Below the pieces are notes generated by a model, which was given only the letters and a program-made list of their open reading frames with translations, was not told the DNA's origin and made no database searches. This document shows, piece by piece, positions 5,045-11,681 of a stretch of DNA of 11,681 nucleotides. A program made the position numbers and the translations under genes. Origin of the DNA: Alistipes sp. (lineage in GTDB: Bacteria; Bacteroidota; Bacteroidia; Bacteroidales; Rikenellaceae); the NCBI GenBank assembly GCA_029065825.1, contig JAIEHQ010000049.1, forward strand, positions 1 to 11,681. Reading direction: 5' to 3'. Every line of letters begins with the position of its first letter. Within the stretch, counting starts at the first letter, position 1.

Positions 5045-5563
5045 ATGGCAAATACCAACATGAATAAAGTACGCACAAGCGACCTGGAGCTTAAGGACAG
5101 ACTCGTAAGCATCCAGCGTGTTACCAAAGTAACGAAGGGTGGTCGCACTTTCAGTTTCTCGGCCATCGTCGTCGTAGGTAACGAGAACGGTGTGGTAGGC
5201 TACGGTCTGGGCAAGGCTTCGGAGGTTACTTCGGCCATCGCCAAGGGCGTGGAGGATGCCAAGAAGAACCTGGTGAAGATTCCCGTGATCAACGGAACGA
5301 TTCCCCACAAGCAGGAGAAGCGCTTCGGCGGTTCGCTCGTGATGGTTCGTCCGGCGGCTCCCGGTACCGGTATCATCGCCGGCGGTGCTATGCGTGCCGT
5401 GCTGGAGTCGGTGGGTGTCAAGAACGTGCTCGCGAAGAGCAAGGGTTCGTCGAACCCCCACAACCTGGTCAAGGCGACGATCGCCGCTCTCTGCGAACTG
5501 CGCGATGCGCACAGCGTGGCTCGGGTTCGCGGTATTTCGATGAATCAGGTGTTTAACGGTTAA
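5045..5563 (+). CDS. rpsE: 30S ribosomal protein S5 (uS5)
   Basis: uS5 has 172 residues and contributes to the mRNA entry channel, translational accuracy and 30S assembly. The N-terminal S5 double-stranded RNA-binding domain spans about residues 18-81 (LKDRLVSIQRVTKVTKGGRTFSFSAIVVVGNENGVVGYGLGKA and onward). The C-terminal domain shows VRPAAPGTGIIAGGAMRAVLESVGVKNVLAKSKGSSNPHNLVKAT (about 101-145). The residues around the KVTKGGR loop, where accuracy and spectinomycin-resistance changes occur in other bacteria, look wild-type. The start at 5045 lies 5 nt after rplR. rpmD follows after 14 nt. Confidence 0.98.
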   Translation: MANTNMNKVRTSDLELKDRLVSIQRVTKVTKGGRTFSFSAIVVVGNENGVVGYGLGKASEVTSAIAKGVEDAKKNLVKIPVINGTIPHKQEKRFGGSLVMVRPAAPGTGIIAGGAMRAVLESVGVKNVLAKSKGSSNPHNLVKATIAALCELRDAHSVARVRGISMNQVFNG

Positions 5564-5577
5564 TTGGAAGAAAGAGT

Positions 5578-5760
5578 ATGGCAAGATTGAAAATCACTCA
5601 GGTCAGAAGCCGTATCGGCACGACCGCTCAGCAGCGCAAGAACCTCGACGCGCTGGGTCTCCGCAAGATCCGTCAGAGTGTCGAGCACGAGGATTCTGTG
5701 ATCATCAAGGGCATGCTGGAGCGTGTGAAGCACCTCGTAACGATCGAGGAGATCAAATAA
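5578..5760 (+). CDS. rpmD: 50S ribosomal protein L30 (uL30)
   Basis: uL30 has 60 residues, the usual bacterial size, and is a small ferredoxin-like-fold protein on the 50S surface. It opens with ARLKITQVRSRIGTTAQQRKNLDALGLRKI, matching the family pattern of a KITxxRSxIG strand followed by a xxQRxTLxALGLRK helix. It ends in MLERVKHLVTIEEIK, like the family's GMLxKVxHLVxVEE. It sits between rpsE and rplO, its usual place. The 29-nt gap to rplO is AT-rich with no recognisable Shine-Dalgarno sequence. Confidence 0.96.
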   Translation: MARLKITQVRSRIGTTAQQRKNLDALGLRKIRQSVEHEDSVIIKGMLERVKHLVTIEEIK

Positions 5761-5789
5761 TTTAGAAACGTTTAAGAAACTGATAAACG

Positions 5790-6236
5790 ATGGAACTCAA
5801 TAATCTCAAACCCGCTAAGGGAGCAACGCATCACGACAAACGAATCGGTCGCGGTGCCGGTTCGGGTCACGGCGGCTATGCAACGCGAGGCAACAAGGGT
5901 GCCCAGTCGCGTTCGGGCTACTCGCGCAAGTTAGGTTTCGAAGGCGGTCAGATGCCGTTGCAGCGTCGTCTGCCGAAATTCGGCTTTACCAATCTGAAGA
6001 GAGTCGAATTCAAGCCGATCAACCTTTCGACGCTCGAAGAACTCGCTGCGAAAAAGAACCTGACGGAGGTGACGGTCGATACGCTCGTAGCTGCCGGCTT
6101 CATCTCGTCGAACGACAAAGTGAAGATCCTGGGTAACGGTGCGATTACGAAAGCTCTTGCAGTGAAGGCACACGCCTTCTCGAAGAGCGCCGAGGCTGCT
6201 ATCGCTGCAGCCGGAGGCAGTGTGGAAAAATTGTAA
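5790..6236 (+). CDS. rplO: 50S ribosomal protein L15 (uL15)
   Basis: uL15 has 148 residues and is a late-assembly protein with a long, basic N-terminal extension that threads into 23S rRNA. That extension is visible as a Gly/Arg-rich stretch (KRIGRGAGSGHGGYATRGNKGAQSRSGYSRKLGFEGGQMPLQRRLPKFGF, about 17-66). The globular C-terminal domain follows, with VKILGNGAITKALAVKAHAFSKSAEAAIAAAGGSVEKL at its end (111-148), the classic L15 signature. The start MELNNLKPAKGATH agrees with the family. secY begins 21 nt downstream, the normal spc-operon arrangement. Confidence 0.98.
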   Translation: MELNNLKPAKGATHHDKRIGRGAGSGHGGYATRGNKGAQSRSGYSRKLGFEGGQMPLQRRLPKFGFTNLKRVEFKPINLSTLEELAAKKNLTEVTVDTLVAAGFISSNDKVKILGNGAITKALAVKAHAFSKSAEAAIAAAGGSVEKL

Positions 6237-6257
6237 TAACCATAAAAACCCAAGATT

Positions 6258-7646
6258 ATGAACGGTTATGGTTATCTGATTGTTGGTCTGGTCTTCGCGG
6301 CGATCGTCGCCCTGTTGGCCACCAACAAGAAATTCGTTGAAACCCTGAAGAACATATACAAGATCGAGGAGCTCCGCAAGCGTATTCTCTATACGATAGG
6401 CCTCCTTCTCGTATATCGTCTGGGTTGTTTTGTGGTCATTCCGGGCATTAATCCCAACGCCCTGGGCGCGGGATCCGAATTTGCCAATCAGCTGGCAGGC
6501 AACGGCCTTCTGGGTCTGTTGAACGTATTCTCCGGCGGTGCATTCGGCAATGCGGCTATTTTTGCGCTCGGTGTGATGCCGTACATCACCGCTTCGATCA
6601 TCATTCAGTTGATGGGCATCATGATTCCGTACTTCCAGAAGATGCAGAAGGAGGGTGAGAGCGGCCGCCGCAAAATGAATCAGTGGACTCGCATGCTGAC
6701 GATCGTCGTGCTGCTGATCCAGGGTCCCGCGTATATCGCGAACCTGGCCCATCAGTCGGGCGATGCCTTCGTCTATGGCAACACGTTCCTCTTTACCGCT
6801 TACGCGACCCTCATCCTGATCGCGGGCACCATGTTCATCATGTGGCTCGGCGAGAAGATCACGGACAAGGGTATCGGCAACGGTATCTCGCTGATCATCA
6901 TGATCGGTATCGTGGCACGTCTGCCTCATGCGCTGCTGGCCGAGGTCAATGCGCGCTTCCAGACTTCCGACGGAAGCGCCATCATGCTGATCCTGGAGCT
7001 GGTTCTCCTGTTCCTGGTCTTCATGGCGACCATCGCGCTGGTGCAGGCCGTTCGCAAGGTCCCCGTACAGTACGCCAAGCGTATCGTCGGTAACAAACAG
7101 TACGGCGGCGTACGTCAGTACATACCGCTCAAGATGAATGCTGCCAACGTGATGCCGATCATCTTCGCGCAGGCGCTGATGTTCATCCCGATGCTGTTCG
7201 CCAATGTCGCTCCCGGTTTCGCTGCGGCATTCTCCGACATGCGCGGTTTCTGGTACAACCTTACGCTCGGTGTCCTGGTAGTCGCCTTTACCTATTTCTA
7301 TACGGCGATTATCGTCAATCCTCAAATGATGGCCGACGACATGAAGCGCAACGGCGGTTTTATCCCGGGTGTCAAGCCGGGTAAGCAGACCGTGAACTAC
7401 ATCGACACCATCATGACGAGAATCACGCTTCCCGGTTCGATCTTCCTGGCTCTGGTGGCCATTCTGCCCGCCCTGGCCATGAAGTTCCTGAACATCCAGC
7501 AGGCGTTCGCCTACTTCTACGGAGGTACGTCGCTGCTGATTATGGTCGGTGTGATCCTCGACACTCTGAAGCAGATAGAGAGCTACCTGCTGATGCGTCA
7601 CTACGACGGTCTGATGAAGACGGGACGCATCCAGGGTCGCCACTAA
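6258..7646 (+). CDS. secY: Protein translocase channel subunit SecY, with an extra N-terminal hydrophobic segment
   Basis: SecY is the channel subunit of the Sec translocon in the inner membrane; with SecE, SecG and SecA it exports unfolded preproteins and inserts membrane proteins. It has 462 residues. Expected landmarks are present: cytosolic KIEELRKR before TM1 (about 43-63), the plug and TM2 region FSGGAFGNAAIFALGVMPYITASIIIQLM (91-119), EGESGRRKMNQWTR (132-145), WLGEKITDKGIGNGISLIIMIGI (196-218), and KRNGGFIPGVKPGKQT (363-378) before the last TM segments. Unusually, about 22 residues precede the family's normal start and contain a strongly hydrophobic stretch (4-21) followed by NKK. An in-frame TTG at 6315 would give a canonical-length protein. 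I prefer the ATG at 6258 because AT-rich leader sequence lies directly before it. Confidence 0.97.
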   Translation: MNGYGYLIVGLVFAAIVALLATNKKFVETLKNIYKIEELRKRILYTIGLLLVYRLGCFVVIPGINPNALGAGSEFANQLAGNGLLGLLNVFSGGAFGNAAIFALGVMPYITASIIIQLMGIMIPYFQKMQKEGESGRRKMNQWTRMLTIVVLLIQGPAYIANLAHQSGDAFVYGNTFLFTAYATLILIAGTMFIMWLGEKITDKGIGNGISLIIMIGIVARLPHALLAEVNARFQTSDGSAIMLILELVLLFLVFMATIALVQAVRKVPVQYAKRIVGNKQYGGVRQYIPLKMNAANVMPIIFAQALMFIPMLFANVAPGFAAAFSDMRGFWYNLTLGVLVVAFTYFYTAIIVNPQMMADDMKRNGGFIPGVKPGKQTVNYIDTIMTRITLPGSIFLALVAILPALAMKFLNIQQAFAYFYGGTSLLIMVGVILDTLKQIESYLLMRHYDGLMKTGRIQGRH

Positions 7647-7655
7647 TTGTTTTTG

Positions 7656-7662
7656 AAAGGAG
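7656..7662 (+). promoter_or_regulatory. Strong Shine-Dalgarno sequence before map
   Basis: AAAGGAG ends 10 nt before the map ATG. Together with the preceding G and following TT it is strongly complementary to the conserved 16S anti-Shine-Dalgarno sequence. The other genes here mostly have AT-rich leaders without such a motif. It supports the start chosen for map. Confidence 0.6.
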
Positions 7663-7672
7663 TTCTGAAAGA

Positions 7673-8449
7673 ATGATATACTTAAAGACTGACGAAGAGA
7701 TAGAGCTGCTCCGTGAGAACAACCTCCTGGTAAGCCGGACGCTGGCCGAGGTGGGTCGCCGCATCGCGCCGGGCGTTACGACCAAGGAGCTGGATAAGAT
7801 CGCGGAGGATTTCATCCGTTCGCACGGAGCAGTTCCAGCTTTTCTCGGCTACGAAGGGTACCCCGCTTCGCTGTGCATTTCGATCAACGAAGAGGTGGTA
7901 CACGGTATTCCGTCGTCCAAACGGGTCCTCCGCGAGGGAGACATCGTTTCGGTGGATTGCGGTACGTTTATGAAGGGGTTTGTTGGTGATTCGGCTTATA
8001 CGTTCGCCGTCGGAGAGGTTGCCCAGGAAGTACGGCAGCTGATGGAAGTCACCAAAGAGGCTCTTTATAAAGGTACGGCACAGGCTAAGGCCGGAAATCG
8101 CGTAGGCGATATTTCGGTAGCCGTGCAGGAGTATGCCGAAAGTTTCGGTTACGGAGTGGTCCGCGAGCTGGAAGGACACGGTCTGGGACGCAAGATGCAC
8201 GAAGATCCCGGTGTCCCCAACTACGGAGCGCGCGGCAGGGGACCTCTTCTCAAGGAGGGGATGGTCATCTGCATCGAACCGATGATCACGATGGGAAATC
8301 GCTCGGTGGTTTTCGAGCGCGACGGATGGACGGTTCGCACACGCGACCGCAAGCCGGCGGCTCACTACGAATTCGCCGTGGCGATTCGCAAGGACGGTCC
8401 GGACGTATTGACGGATTTCAGTATTATCGAACAGGAATTAAACAAGTAA
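7673..8449 (+). CDS. map: Type I methionine aminopeptidase
   Basis: This cytosolic metalloenzyme removes the initiator methionine from nascent proteins after deformylation, as they leave the ribosome. It has 258 residues and a single catalytic domain without the N-terminal extension of eukaryotic forms. The two-metal site is complete: Asp95, Asp106, His169, Glu202 and Glu233. The substrate-contact histidines His77 and His176 are also present, each shifted by two from E. coli numbering. Motifs include INEEVVHGIP (71-80), SVDCGTFMKGFVGD (93-106), EGHGLGRKMHEDPGVPNYG (167-185), IEPM (201-204) and HYEFAV (231-236). The secY-map-infA order is common in Bacteroidetes and Firmicutes. A strong Shine-Dalgarno sequence precedes it, and infA follows after 6 nt. 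Confidence 0.98.
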   Translation: MIYLKTDEEIELLRENNLLVSRTLAEVGRRIAPGVTTKELDKIAEDFIRSHGAVPAFLGYEGYPASLCISINEEVVHGIPSSKRVLREGDIVSVDCGTFMKGFVGDSAYTFAVGEVAQEVRQLMEVTKEALYKGTAQAKAGNRVGDISVAVQEYAESFGYGVVRELEGHGLGRKMHEDPGVPNYGARGRGPLLKEGMVICIEPMITMGNRSVVFERDGWTVRTRDRKPAAHYEFAVAIRKDGPDVLTDFSIIEQELNK

Positions 8450-8455
8450 GACTCT

Positions 8456-8674
8456 ATGGCAAAACAAACTGCGATCGAACGGGACGGTACGATCATCGAA
8501 GCCCTCTCCAACGCCATGTTCCGCGTGGAATTGGACAACGGACACGTGATCACGGCCCATATCTCCGGAAAGATGCGGATGCACTACATCAAGATTCTTC
8601 CCGGCGATAAAGTGAAAGTGGAGATGACTCCCTACGATCTGAGCAAGGGACGGATCTCCTTTAGGTACAAATAA
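8456..8674 (+). CDS. infA: Translation initiation factor IF-1
   Basis: IF-1 has 72 residues and is a single S1/OB-fold domain that occupies the 30S A site during initiation and cooperates with IF-2 and IF-3. The whole protein aligns with the family: MAKQTAIERDGTIIEALSNAMFRVELDNGHVITAHISGKMR (1-41), then ILPGDKVKVEMTPYDLSKGRISFRYK to the end. The length equals that of E. coli IF-1, and the start MAKQ is standard. It lies 6 nt after map and 23 nt before rpmJ. Confidence 0.98.
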   Translation: MAKQTAIERDGTIIEALSNAMFRVELDNGHVITAHISGKMRMHYIKILPGDKVKVEMTPYDLSKGRISFRYK

Positions 8675-8697
8675 CCATTAGATTGCTTGAAAACACC

Positions 8698-8814
8698 ATG
8701 AAAGTAAAAGCATCAATCAAGAAGAGAAGCGAGGATTGCAAGATCGTGAAGCGTAAGGGCAAACTTTATGTGATCTGCAAGAAGAATCCTAAGTTTAAAA
8801 TGCGCCAGGGGTAA
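8698..8814 (+). CDS. rpmJ: 50S ribosomal protein L36 (bL36), zinc ligands partly lost
   Basis: bL36 has 38 residues and is the smallest 50S protein; it joins late and stabilises 23S rRNA near L16 and L6. The translation opens MKVKASIKKRSEDCKIVKRKGKLYVICKKNP and ends FKMRQG, matching the family from end to end. The zinc-ribbon form has C11, C14, C27 and H33. Here C14 and C27 remain, but position 11 is Ser and position 33 is Phe, so the site cannot bind zinc in the classical way. It sits 23 nt after infA and 34 nt before rpsM, its conserved place. Confidence 0.96.
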   Translation: MKVKASIKKRSEDCKIVKRKGKLYVICKKNPKFKMRQG

Positions 8815-8848
8815 TGTTTGAACGATTAATTAAAGAAAGAGAAATTTT

Positions 8849-9229
8849 ATGGCACGTATAGTAGGTGTAGATTTACCAAAAAACAAGCGCGGCGAAATCG
8901 GTCTGACGTATATCTACGGCATCGGCCGCTCGACCGCCCGCAAAATTCTCGATGAGGCCGGCATCAACTACGACCTCAAGGTTCAGGACTGGTCGGATGA
9001 GCAGGTCGGCGCCATTCGTTCGAAGATCGCCGAGATGGGCATCAAGGTCGAGGGCGAGTGCCGTTCGGTCGTGCAGCTCAACATCAAACGACTGATGGAT
9101 ATCGGCTGCTACCGGGGCATCCGTCATCGTCTGGGTCTTCCGGTGCGCGGTCAGAGCACCAAGAACAACGCTCGCACCCGCAAGGGCAAGAAGAAGACCG
9201 TCGCAAACAAGAAAAAGGCAACGAAGTAA
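8849..9229 (+). CDS. rpsM: 30S ribosomal protein S13 (uS13)
   Basis: uS13 has 126 residues. It lies at the top of the 30S head, bridges to the 50S subunit, and reaches the P-site tRNA with its C-terminal tail. The N-terminal helix-two-turns-helix region contains MARIVGVDLPKNKRGEIGLTYIYGIGRSTARKIL (1-34). The signature RGIRHRLGLPVRGQSTKNNARTRKGKKKTV covers about 89-118. The tail is Lys-rich (NKKKATK), as expected. In E. coli this gene opens the alpha operon; here the 34-nt gap after rpmJ shows only a weak -7-like match (AATGTTTG at 8813-8820), so read-through from upstream is more likely. Confidence 0.98.
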   Translation: MARIVGVDLPKNKRGEIGLTYIYGIGRSTARKILDEAGINYDLKVQDWSDEQVGAIRSKIAEMGIKVEGECRSVVQLNIKRLMDIGCYRGIRHRLGLPVRGQSTKNNARTRKGKKKTVANKKKATK

Positions 9230-9242
9230 TAATTAGAGAGTT

Positions 9243-9632
9243 ATGGCAAAGAAAACTGGAACAGTCAAGAAGAAGGTTGTTAAGGTCGGTGCTGTGGGTA
9301 TGGCCTACGTTCATTCGACTTTCAACAACGTGATCATCACCATTACCAACGAGGTCGGCGACGTTATCAGCTGGTCTTCGGCCGGTAAGATGGGTTTCCG
9401 TGGTTCGAAGAAGAATACTCCCTATGCAGCTCAGACGGCTTCGGCCGACTGCGCGAAGGTTGCTTACGACATGGGCCTGCGCAAGGTCAAGGTTTACGTG
9501 AAGGGTCCCGGTGCCGGACGCGAGTCGGCCGTGCGTACCATTCATGGAGCCGGCCTGGAGGTAATGGAGATCATCGACGTTACTCCGATGCCGCACAACG
9601 GTTGCCGTGCACCCAACCGCCGTCGTGTATAA
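9243..9632 (+). CDS. rpsK: 30S ribosomal protein S11 (uS11)
   Basis: uS11 has 129 residues and forms part of the 30S platform beside the mRNA exit channel and the 3' end of 16S rRNA. The segments GMAYVHSTFNNVIITITNEVGDVISWSSAGKMGFRGSKKNTPYAAQTAS (19-67) and YVKGPGAGRESAVRTIHGAGLEV (85-107) are canonical. The C-terminal DVTPMPHNGCRAPNRRRV (112-129) includes the Asn-Gly site that forms isoaspartate in E. coli S11. The usual proline pair after Cys-Arg is Ala-Pro here, a small change. The next gene, rpsD, is 52 nt away across an AT-rich gap in which I see no clear promoter or hairpin. Confidence 0.98.
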   Translation: MAKKTGTVKKKVVKVGAVGMAYVHSTFNNVIITITNEVGDVISWSSAGKMGFRGSKKNTPYAAQTASADCAKVAYDMGLRKVKVYVKGPGAGRESAVRTIHGAGLEVMEIIDVTPMPHNGCRAPNRRRV

Positions 9633-9684
9633 TTTCGGCTGGGCACGTAAAAACTATTTTATCGGATTTTAAAAAGTTAATGTA

Positions 9685-10293
9685 ATGGGAAGATATATAG
9701 GACCTAAATCCAAAATCGCCAGAAAGTTCGGCGAAGCTATTTTCGGTGCGGACAGAGTTCTCGAGAAGCGGAATTTCCCTCCCGGACAGCACGGTCTGGC
9801 ACGCAAGCGCAAGAAAGTTTCGGAGTACGGCCAGCAGCTCAGCGAGAAGCAGAAGGCTAAGGCTACCTACGGCCTGCTGGAGAAGCAGTTCTCCCGCACC
9901 TACGAGGAGGCTGCCCGCATGGGCGGTATCACGGGCGAGAACCTGCTCAAGCTGCTCGAGTGCCGTCTGGACAACGTGGTGTACCGTCTGGGCATCGCTC
10001 CGACGCGCGCAGCGGCTCGTCAGCTGGTGTCGCACTGCCACATTTGCGTGAACGGCAATGTCGTGAACATTCCTTCGTATTCGCTGAAAACGGGCGATAT
10101 TGTTTCTGTACGTGAGAAATCGAAGAGTTTGGAAGTAATTACCGGAAGTCTGGCCGGCGGCTCGAAGAGCCGTTACGCTTGGCTCGAGTGGGACGGTGCG
10201 GCTATGGCCGGCAAGTTCCTCCAGAAGCCCGAGCGCGAGGAGATTCCCGAAAATATCAAGGAGCAGCTTATCGTCGAGTTGTACTCCAAGTAG
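9685..10293 (+). CDS. rpsD: 30S ribosomal protein S4 (uS4)
   Basis: uS4 has 202 residues. It is a primary 16S rRNA binder that nucleates 30S assembly and lines the mRNA entry site; in E. coli it also represses the alpha operon. The N-terminal region MGRYIGPKSKIARKFGE lacks the cysteine cluster of zinc-binding S4 variants. RNFPPGQHGLARKRKKVSEYGQQLSEKQKAKATYGLLEKQF (29-69) is the conserved core. The S4 RNA-binding domain spans about 92-150 (LECRLDNVVYRLGIAPTRAAARQLVSHCHICVNGNVVNIPSY). The C terminus PENIKEQLIVELYSK is the usual ending. rpoA follows after 25 nt. Confidence 0.98.
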   Translation: MGRYIGPKSKIARKFGEAIFGADRVLEKRNFPPGQHGLARKRKKVSEYGQQLSEKQKAKATYGLLEKQFSRTYEEAARMGGITGENLLKLLECRLDNVVYRLGIAPTRAAARQLVSHCHICVNGNVVNIPSYSLKTGDIVSVREKSKSLEVITGSLAGGSKSRYAWLEWDGAAMAGKFLQKPEREEIPENIKEQLIVELYSK

Positions 10294-10318
10294 TAATCTT
10301 ACAACCGATTCGATAATT

Positions 10319-11311
10319 ATGGCAATATTAGCATTTCAGAAGCCTGAAAAGGTTATCATGCTCGAATCCACCTCCTCGTTCGGACGTTTCGAGTTCCGAC
10401 CGCTGGAGCCCGGTTTCGGCATGACCGTCGGCAATGCCTTGCGCCGGATCCTGCTCTCCTCGCTGGAGGGTTATGCGATCACGACCGTGAAGGTGGCCGG
10501 CGTGGATCATGAGTTTGCCGCGATCCCTGGAGTGATGGAGGGTATGATCGACATCATCCTGAACCTGAAGCAAATCCGTTTCATCCGCACGGTCGATAAT
10601 CAGGACGCCGAGAAGGTGTCGGTCAATGTGGCCGGCGTGACGGAGCTGACGGCGGGATATATCTCGAACTACCTTTCGTTCTTCAAGGTATTGAATCCCG
10701 ATTTGGTTATCTGCCACCTGGCTCCCGGTACGAAGATGCAGTTCACGCTGACCATCGGCAAGGGCCGCGGTTATGTGCCTGCCGAGGAGAACATGCCCGC
10801 CGAGTGCGAGTTCGGTACCCTTCCGATCGACTCGATCTTCACGCCGATCAAGAACGTGAAGTATTCGATCGAGAACTACCGTGTCGAGCAGAGAACCGAC
10901 TACGAGAAGTTGAATCTGGAGATTACCACCGACGGTTCGATTTATCCGACGGATGCCTTGAAAGAGGCTGCCAAGATTCTCATCCAACATTTCATGCTCT
11001 TCTCCGACGAGAAGATTACCGTGAACATGGAGGATACGAACGGTGCGGAGGAGTTCGACGAGGATGTCCTGCACATGCGCCAGCTCCTCAAGACGAAGCT
11101 TTCGGATCAGGATCTGAGCGTTCGTGCGCTCAACTGCCTGAAAGCCGCCGACGTGGACACCGTGGGCGATCTGGTGCAGCTCAACCGCAACGACCTGCTC
11201 AAATTCCGCAACTTCGGCAAGAAGTCGCTCACGGAGCTCGACGAGTTGCTTGCGGCGCTCAACCTGAAGTTCGGAATGGACGTATCTATCTACAAACTTG
11301 ATAAAGATTAA
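10319..11311 (+). CDS. rpoA: DNA-directed RNA polymerase alpha subunit
   Basis: Alpha dimerises to nucleate RNA polymerase assembly, and its C-terminal domain contacts promoter DNA and activators. The 330 residues fit Bacteroidetes alpha. The N-terminal assembly domain (about 10-230) carries PLEPGFGMTVGNALRRILLSSLEG (28-51). A flexible acidic linker (about 238-252) leads to the C-terminal domain (about 255-320), which contains DLSVRALNCLKAADVDTVGDLVQ and FRNFGKKSLTELDELL. DNA-contact residues match E. coli Arg265, Asn268, Gly296, Lys298 and Ser299 as Arg269, Asn272, Gly300, Lys302 and Ser303. I start at the ATG at 10319. An upstream in-frame ATG at 10196 lies inside rpsD and would add 41 Ser/Arg-rich residues unlike any alpha subunit. 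rplQ follows after 2 nt. Confidence 0.98.
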   Translation: MAILAFQKPEKVIMLESTSSFGRFEFRPLEPGFGMTVGNALRRILLSSLEGYAITTVKVAGVDHEFAAIPGVMEGMIDIILNLKQIRFIRTVDNQDAEKVSVNVAGVTELTAGYISNYLSFFKVLNPDLVICHLAPGTKMQFTLTIGKGRGYVPAEENMPAECEFGTLPIDSIFTPIKNVKYSIENYRVEQRTDYEKLNLEITTDGSIYPTDALKEAAKILIQHFMLFSDEKITVNMEDTNGAEEFDEDVLHMRQLLKTKLSDQDLSVRALNCLKAADVDTVGDLVQLNRNDLLKFRNFGKKSLTELDELLAALNLKFGMDVSIYKLDKD

Positions 11312-11313
11312 TT

Positions 11314-11681
11314 ATGAGACACAATAAGAATTTCAATCACCTGGGCAGAAAGGTCGGCCACCGCAAGGCTATGTTGTCGAATATGGCTTCGTCGCTCATT
11401 CTGCACAAGCGCATCGAGACTACCGTTGCCAAGGCTAAGGCCGTGAAGCAGTTCGTCGAGCCGCTGGTAACCAAGTCGAAAGAGGACACGACCCATTCGC
11501 GCCGTGTCGTATTCTCGTACCTGAAGCAGAAGGAGGCCGTGACGGAGCTGTTCCGCACGATCGCTCCCAAGATCGCTGATCGTCCGGGCGGTTACACCCG
11601 CATCCTGAAGACCGGTTTCCGTCTGGGCGACGCTGCCGACATGTGCATCATCGAGTTCGTCGATTTCAACGAGGCATATAC
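11314..11681 (+). CDS. rplQ: 50S ribosomal protein L17 (bL17), 3'-truncated by the window edge
   Basis: bL17 lies by the exit tunnel of the 50S subunit. The visible 122 codons start MRHNKNFNHLGRKVGHRKAMLSNMASSLILHKRIETTVAKAKAVKQFVEPLVT, the diagnostic L17 N-terminal domain with the RIxTTxAKAK motif. They continue to RPGGYTRILKTGFRLGDAADMCIIEFVDFNEAY, the conserved end of the core fold. What is missing is the lineage-specific basic C-terminal tail and the stop codon. The ATG is only 2 nt after the rpoA stop, so the two genes are probably translationally coupled. This rpoA-rplQ ending is the normal close of the alpha operon. Confidence 0.97.
   Translation, partial: MRHNKNFNHLGRKVGHRKAMLSNMASSLILHKRIETTVAKAKAVKQFVEPLVTKSKEDTTHSRRVVFSYLKQKEAVTELFRTIAPKIADRPGGYTRILKTGFRLGDAADMCIIEFVDFNEAY

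Noticed and set aside
5931..7643. 570-codon open frame on the minus strand opposite rplO and secY
   Set aside because: It lies exactly antisense to two well-supported genes, is rich in His, Asp, Gln and Arg with no family motif, and is explained by the G/C-ending codons of the sense genes.
8813..8820. AATGTTTG as a promoter for rpsM
   Set aside because: It is a one-mismatch -7 box with no -33 element at the right distance and overlaps the rpmJ stop. Chance matches of this quality are common.
10196..10318. Upstream ATG that would extend RpoA by 41 residues
   Set aside because: The extension overlaps the rpsD 3' end, is Ser/Arg-rich, and lacks similarity to alpha. The ATG at 10319 gives the family-typical start.

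Overview
The window is a continuous stretch of the conserved S10-spc-alpha ribosomal protein cluster, all on the + strand. It starts inside rpsC, runs through rplP-rpmC-rpsQ, the spc genes and secY-map-infA-rpmJ, then rpsM-rpsK-rpsD-rpoA, and ends inside rplQ. The proteins look like Bacteroidetes (Bacteroidota) versions. RpoA has 330 residues, S14 is the long zinc-free form, map sits between secY and infA, and most genes lack a Shine-Dalgarno sequence and instead have AT-rich leaders. The G+C-rich codon choice suggests a G+C-richer gut member such as an Alistipes-like Rikenellaceae; that genus-level guess is inference.

Layout. 1-2875: end of the S10 block and the first half of the spc block (rpsC', rplP, rpmC, rpsQ, rplN, rplX, rplE, rpsN), with gaps of 2-24 nt and one 1-nt overlap. 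2876-3649: a 774-nt spacer with no recognisable gene, where rpsN is normally followed closely by rpsH. 3650-8814: rpsH, rplF, rplR, rpsE, rpmD, rplO, secY, map, infA, rpmJ. 8849-11681: rpsM, rpsK, rpsD, rpoA, rplQ'.

The genes encode parts of the 30S subunit (S3, S17, S14, S8, S5, S13, S11, S4) and 50S subunit (L16, L29, L14, L24, L5, L6, L18, L30, L15, L36, L17). They also encode initiation factor IF-1, the RNA polymerase alpha subunit, the SecY translocon channel and methionine aminopeptidase. Together they cover transcription, translation, N-terminal processing and protein export.

Nearly everything is ordinary housekeeping sequence, and I do not see a new defence, mobile or biosynthetic system. 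The one region the core genes do not explain is the rpsN-rpsH spacer. It holds a UUCG-capped hairpin just after rpsN, a G+C-rich middle, and an AT-rich 3' part with a Bacteroidetes-type -7 box beside a 9-bp inverted repeat. It also holds a possible 44-codon basic ORF ending just before rpsH. The simplest reading is that the operon is divided here into two separately controlled transcription units. Secondary points are an extra hydrophobic segment at the SecY N terminus and an unusually good Shine-Dalgarno sequence before map.
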